The notes under the pieces were generated by a model. The model was not told the origin of the DNA. It ran no database searches and saw nothing but the letters and a program-made list of their open reading frames with translations. Both the position numbers and the translations under genes were made by a program. From positions 1-9,046 of the forward strand of contig DTSG01000410.1 in NCBI GenBank assembly GCA_012965455.1: 9,046 nt of DNA. Direction: 5' to 3'. This DNA comes from Planctomycetaceae bacterium (lineage in GTDB: Bacteria; Planctomycetota; Planctomycetia; Pirellulales; Pirellulaceae). Positions 6,476 through 9,046 of this stretch are shown here, piece after piece (position 1 is the stretch's first letter; each line of letters opens with the position of its first letter).

Positions 6476-7090
6476 GTGCGGCGCATCGGGATTTTAGGTG
6501 GTAGCTTCGACCCTGTCCATTATGGGCATCTGTTATTGGCAGAGAGCTGTCAGGAACAGTGTGGTTTAGATGAGGTGTGGTTCGTGCCGGCGGCGATGAA
6601 CCCTCATAAGCCTGCTGGAAGTAATGCTAGTGACAAGCAGCGGGTAGAGATGCTGCGGCTGGCGCTAGCAGGGCACAGTAAGTTTGGTATTTTGGAGATG
6701 GAGTTAGAGCGCGGGGGTGCGAGTTTTACAGTCGACACATTGGAGTTGTTGCACGAGCAATTTGTGGATCACGAGTTCTTTTTGTTGTTGGGTGCGGACT
6801 CTTTAGCGGATTTACCGGCGTGGAAAGATCCTCAACGGATTTGTGAATTAGCAGTTTTAAGTGTTGTTCGCCGTCTTGGTTGTGCGCCTGTCGATGTGGG
6901 TGTTTTAGCAGAAATTGTAACACCGGAGCAGTTGCAGCAGATTCGTATGTCGGAGGTTGAGATGCCGAGCATGGAACTAACAAGCACGGGAATTCGTAAG
7001 CGAGTGCGTGATTCTAAGAGTATCCGTTTTCGGACTCCGCGGGCTGTGGAGATATATATTGAAACGACAGGATTATATCGAGATGAATGA
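6476..7090 (+). CDS. nadD: Nicotinate-nucleotide adenylyltransferase NadD
   Basis: NadD transfers AMP from ATP to nicotinate mononucleotide to give deamido-NAD, the step before NAD synthetase, in the cytoplasm. The 204-residue product has the usual length. The nucleotidyltransferase fold is marked by GGSFDPVHYGH (residues 8-18, with His15 and His18 in the HxGH signature), FVPAAMNPHKP (36-46, substrate loop), GADSLADLPAWK (106-117), and the C-terminal STGIR (170-174), the family's ISSTxIR motif with Leu-Thr replacing Ile-Ser at its start. It ends with the usual VEIYIETTGLY. The start is GTG, backed by a good ribosome binding site. In many bacteria nadD neighbours rsfS, obgE or proA; none is visible here, so the gene appears to be transcribed alone. 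Its divergent partner, priA, has no metabolic link. Confidence 0.96.
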   Translation: MRRIGILGGSFDPVHYGHLLLAESCQEQCGLDEVWFVPAAMNPHKPAGSNASDKQRVEMLRLALAGHSKFGILEMELERGGASFTVDTLELLHEQFVDHEFFLLLGADSLADLPAWKDPQRICELAVLSVVRRLGCAPVDVGVLAEIVTPEQLQQIRMSEVEMPSMELTSTGIRKRVRDSKSIRFRTPRAVEIYIETTGLYRDE

Positions 7091-7318
7091 GGATTGGGCT
7101 GAGGAGGTTGGCAGTTATTGAAGCCTGCACCATCCACCTGTGTCTGTCCGCGAAAACGGAGTCGAGGAGGAGCGGGTAAACTCTCTTGAAATATTATCGA
7201 AATGGCATGTCTTATTTCTATTAAAACGGTGATGCTCTACAATAGCCATATAAAGAATAGGCACTTGGTCGAGAACCTAAGGTTAAGCAACCTTTGCGGG
7301 GAGTGAAGCGAGAATTCA
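7091..7318. other. Intergenic region between nadD and the histidine kinase gene
   Basis: No gene is supported in these 228 bases. No convincing intrinsic terminator for nadD was seen; the only short stem, TCCG/CGGA near 7147-7160, lacks a T-run. The middle is AT-rich and contains TTGAAA (7186-7191) with TCTTAT (7210-7215) and, further right, TACAAT (7238-7243), a good -10 box without a clear -35 box. One of these probably starts the kinase transcript, with a leader of about 70 to 100 nucleotides. Confidence 0.45.
7274..7294 (+). repeat. Overlapping inverted repeats just before the kinase gene
   Basis: AAGGTT (7279-7284) pairs with AACCTT (7289-7294) around an AAGC loop. The same middle arm can instead pair with an upstream AACC (7274-7277), since AACCT occurs on both sides. 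The two pairings exclude each other. The element ends 24 bases before the ATG at 7319, so it could be an operator with repeated half-sites or a small leader structure near the ribosome binding region. Confidence 0.35.
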
Positions 7319-9046
7319 ATGCGGCAGCGTAACTGGAAACGAGTATTGGGTGAGACAAGTTTGGAGCGCAAATGTCGTTTGCTCTTCGGATTCTGGTTGA
7401 CCCTACTTATTTCAGGTGCTTTTTGGGGAGTGGAAAAGGTTTCTTCAGATCTGATTTTACGTAACACTCGAACCACCGCTCGCGATGTAGTCGATGTTGC
7501 TCTAATGAAACCCCACTTCAGTTATTGGGAGACACGGGCTGACCAAAAAGAGTTTGCGGATACGGTCTTGAAGGAATTGTCTCTGAGCGACGGCCGTTAC
7601 ACGCATGAAATTATTGTCACCGACCTAGAAGCCAAACCTCGCGACATCAAGAATGTTCAGGTTGCCACAACACCTCGGGAAATCCGCATCATCGCCGAGT
7701 TGAAAGCGATGGTTGAGTCCGAACAAAAAAACGAAGTTAACGGGGAACTTGAGGCAGATTCTGAAAATGTTGCGGATGTAACGTTAACGGATTTACTGAC
7801 GGTCACAGATGAATCCGAAGAGGATCGCCCGATCTTCAAAGAACGTGTGCTCAAGGAACTTAATGAGTATCAGTATTACGAGCCTGTCCGCTGGGGTACA
7901 ACCTGCATCATTTGCCACAACACTCAAACTCCGGGCGTGGAAGGCAGTGGCGAGGGCGCCGCGATTGCAGGTAACCAACTTCCCTTTACCGTGATCAAGG
8001 TCAAGATTCCCTACGAGGAAACGCAGAACGCGATTCATAACGCCAGAGCGATCTTGATTGCGGTGGCGATTGTCACGGTGTTCGTGTCAATGATTGCTTT
8101 GTATATCATCATTCGATTGCTCGTTGTGAGACCATTGAATCACCTGCGAGATGTGAGTGATCGCATTAGTCGGGGCGATCTAAATCAGCGCGCTGATATT
8201 AATACGGACGACGAGTTTGAAGAATTGGGAACGTCGTTTAACCGCATGGTTCGTCACTTGACTGAAGCTCAACAAGCTTTAAAGCTGGTTAATGACAACT
8301 TAGATATCAAAGTGGATGAAATGGCTCAGCTGAATATGCAGTTGTATGACATGAATCGCATGAAGGATGAGTTCATGGCGAATATGAGCCATGAGTTACG
8401 GACTCCTCTTAACAGCATCATCGGTTTTTCCGAGATCTTGCAAGGCGTGCAAAGCCTAGATGATAAACAGACCCGATATGCGGAAAATATCCAACGCAGT
8501 GGCCGGATGTTGCTGGAGATGATCAACGAAATATTGGACTTAGCAAAAATCGAAGCGGGTAAGCTGGAAGTGAAACCAATTGATATGCTGTTGGGCGCAG
8601 TGGTGACTGCTCAATGTGATTTAGTACGTTCGTTGGTCGAAGAAAAAAATATTTCGCTGGAGGTGAAAGTTAAACTTAGCGACCGCCAAGTGACTCAAGA
8701 CCAAGGCAAGATTCAGCAAATCTTAACGAACTTACTGTCCAATGCGATTAAGTTCACGCCCGAGGGTGGGCGAATTACAGTGACCGTTGCTGAGGCACCG
8801 ATGGATGCGGATTGTTTTGAGATCCAAGTAGTTGATACGGGGATTGGCATTGCTGCAGAAGACCGTGATACGATTTTTGAAAAATTTCGCCAAGGGAATA
8901 TCGTCAGTGGCCAAGATAGCCTTACTCGAGAATATGCCGGTACGGGATTGGGCTTGTCTATTGTTAAAGAACTCTGCCGTATACTTGGTGGCGAAGTGTC
9001 GGTGAAGAGTCAGCTAGGCATAGGTTCGACGTTCACGGTCTGGCTA
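7319..9046 (+). CDS. Membrane sensor histidine kinase with haem-c motif, 3' end cut by window
   Basis: This is a two-component sensor kinase; 576 codons are open without a stop to the right edge. Residues about 21-38 and 243-268 are membrane helices that enclose a periplasmic sensor of about 200 residues. Near the end of the sensor is CIICH (196-200), a CxxCH site for covalent haem c, as in DUF3365/Tll0287-like haem sensors; assignment to that family is inference. A HAMP linker follows (about 269-323), then a coiled coil and the HisKA domain with SHELRTPLN and phospho-acceptor His358. The ATPase domain has the N box (NLLSNAIKFT, 471-480), DTGIGI (506-511), the F box (FEKFRQG) and GTGLGLSIV (541-549). 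The visible end, STFTVWL, is where an ATPase domain normally finishes, so either a few residues or an added receiver domain are missing. The ATG at 7319 is the first start after an in-frame TGA at 7304. No strong Shine-Dalgarno sequence is seen. The partner regulator is not visible. Confidence 0.93.
   Translation, partial: MRQRNWKRVLGETSLERKCRLLFGFWLTLLISGAFWGVEKVSSDLILRNTRTTARDVVDVALMKPHFSYWETRADQKEFADTVLKELSLSDGRYTHEIIVTDLEAKPRDIKNVQVATTPREIRIIAELKAMVESEQKNEVNGELEADSENVADVTLTDLLTVTDESEEDRPIFKERVLKELNEYQYYEPVRWGTTCIICHNTQTPGVEGSGEGAAIAGNQLPFTVIKVKIPYEETQNAIHNARAILIAVAIVTVFVSMIALYIIIRLLVVRPLNHLRDVSDRISRGDLNQRADINTDDEFEELGTSFNRMVRHLTEAQQALKLVNDNLDIKVDEMAQLNMQLYDMNRMKDEFMANMSHELRTPLNSIIGFSEILQGVQSLDDKQTRYAENIQRSGRMLLEMINEILDLAKIEAGKLEVKPIDMLLGAVVTAQCDLVRSLVEEKNISLEVKVKLSDRQVTQDQGKIQQILTNLLSNAIKFTPEGGRITVTVAEAPMDADCFEIQVVDTGIGIAAEDRDTIFEKFRQGNIVSGQDSLTREYAGTGLGLSIVKELCRILGGEVSVKSQLGIGSTFTVWL

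Noticed and set aside
6832..7137. Minus-strand open frame of 101 codons over nadD
   Set aside because: It is antisense to nadD, whose motifs are complete, and it has no family features.
1..9046. Mobile element, CRISPR array, tRNA, rRNA or phage gene
   Set aside because: No terminal repeats, regularly spaced repeats, cloverleaf-like sequence, or transposase or phage motifs were seen on either strand.

Overview
The window looks like a piece of a planctomycete chromosome, most likely a member of the Pirellulales. The main reasons are a secreted VIT/von Willebrand A protein, an anchored lipoprotein and a small cytosolic protein that resemble lineage-restricted planctomycete hypotheticals as I remember them, and a membrane histidine kinase with a CxxCH haem-c motif in its sensor region. 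Base composition is moderate, Shine-Dalgarno sequences are present at only some genes, and intergenic gaps are fairly wide. The taxonomic call is inference; there is no rRNA or tRNA here to anchor it.

Layout from left to right. Positions 1-329 hold no gene I can support; the right part is a purine-rich leader preceded by a TATAAT box. A small 83-residue protein (330-581, +) meets a 247-residue putative lipoprotein gene (606-1349, -) tail to tail, with a short hairpin lying over the lipoprotein stop codon. A divergent promoter region (about 1350-1598) separates the lipoprotein gene from a large secreted VIT-vWA protein (1599-3890, +) with a complete MIDAS metal site. That gene converges, with a gap of only 37 bases, on priA (3928-6288, -), the replication-restart helicase. 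A divergent 187-base region with a strong inverted repeat separates priA from nadD (6476-7090, +), which makes deamido-NAD. After a 228-base gap with small hairpins, a membrane-bound sensor histidine kinase starts at 7319 and runs off the right edge, in frame for all 576 codons visible.

The genes do not form one pathway. priA and nadD are housekeeping genes (replication restart and NAD synthesis). The lipoprotein, the VIT-vWA protein and the histidine kinase are envelope proteins. No gene pair is close enough on the same strand to be a convincing operon. No mobile element, CRISPR array, phage gene or RNA gene is visible. The item most worth following is the kinase, whose periplasmic sensor region carries a covalent haem-binding motif plus an acidic insert; it is a candidate redox or gas sensor whose signal and partner regulator are unknown from this window.
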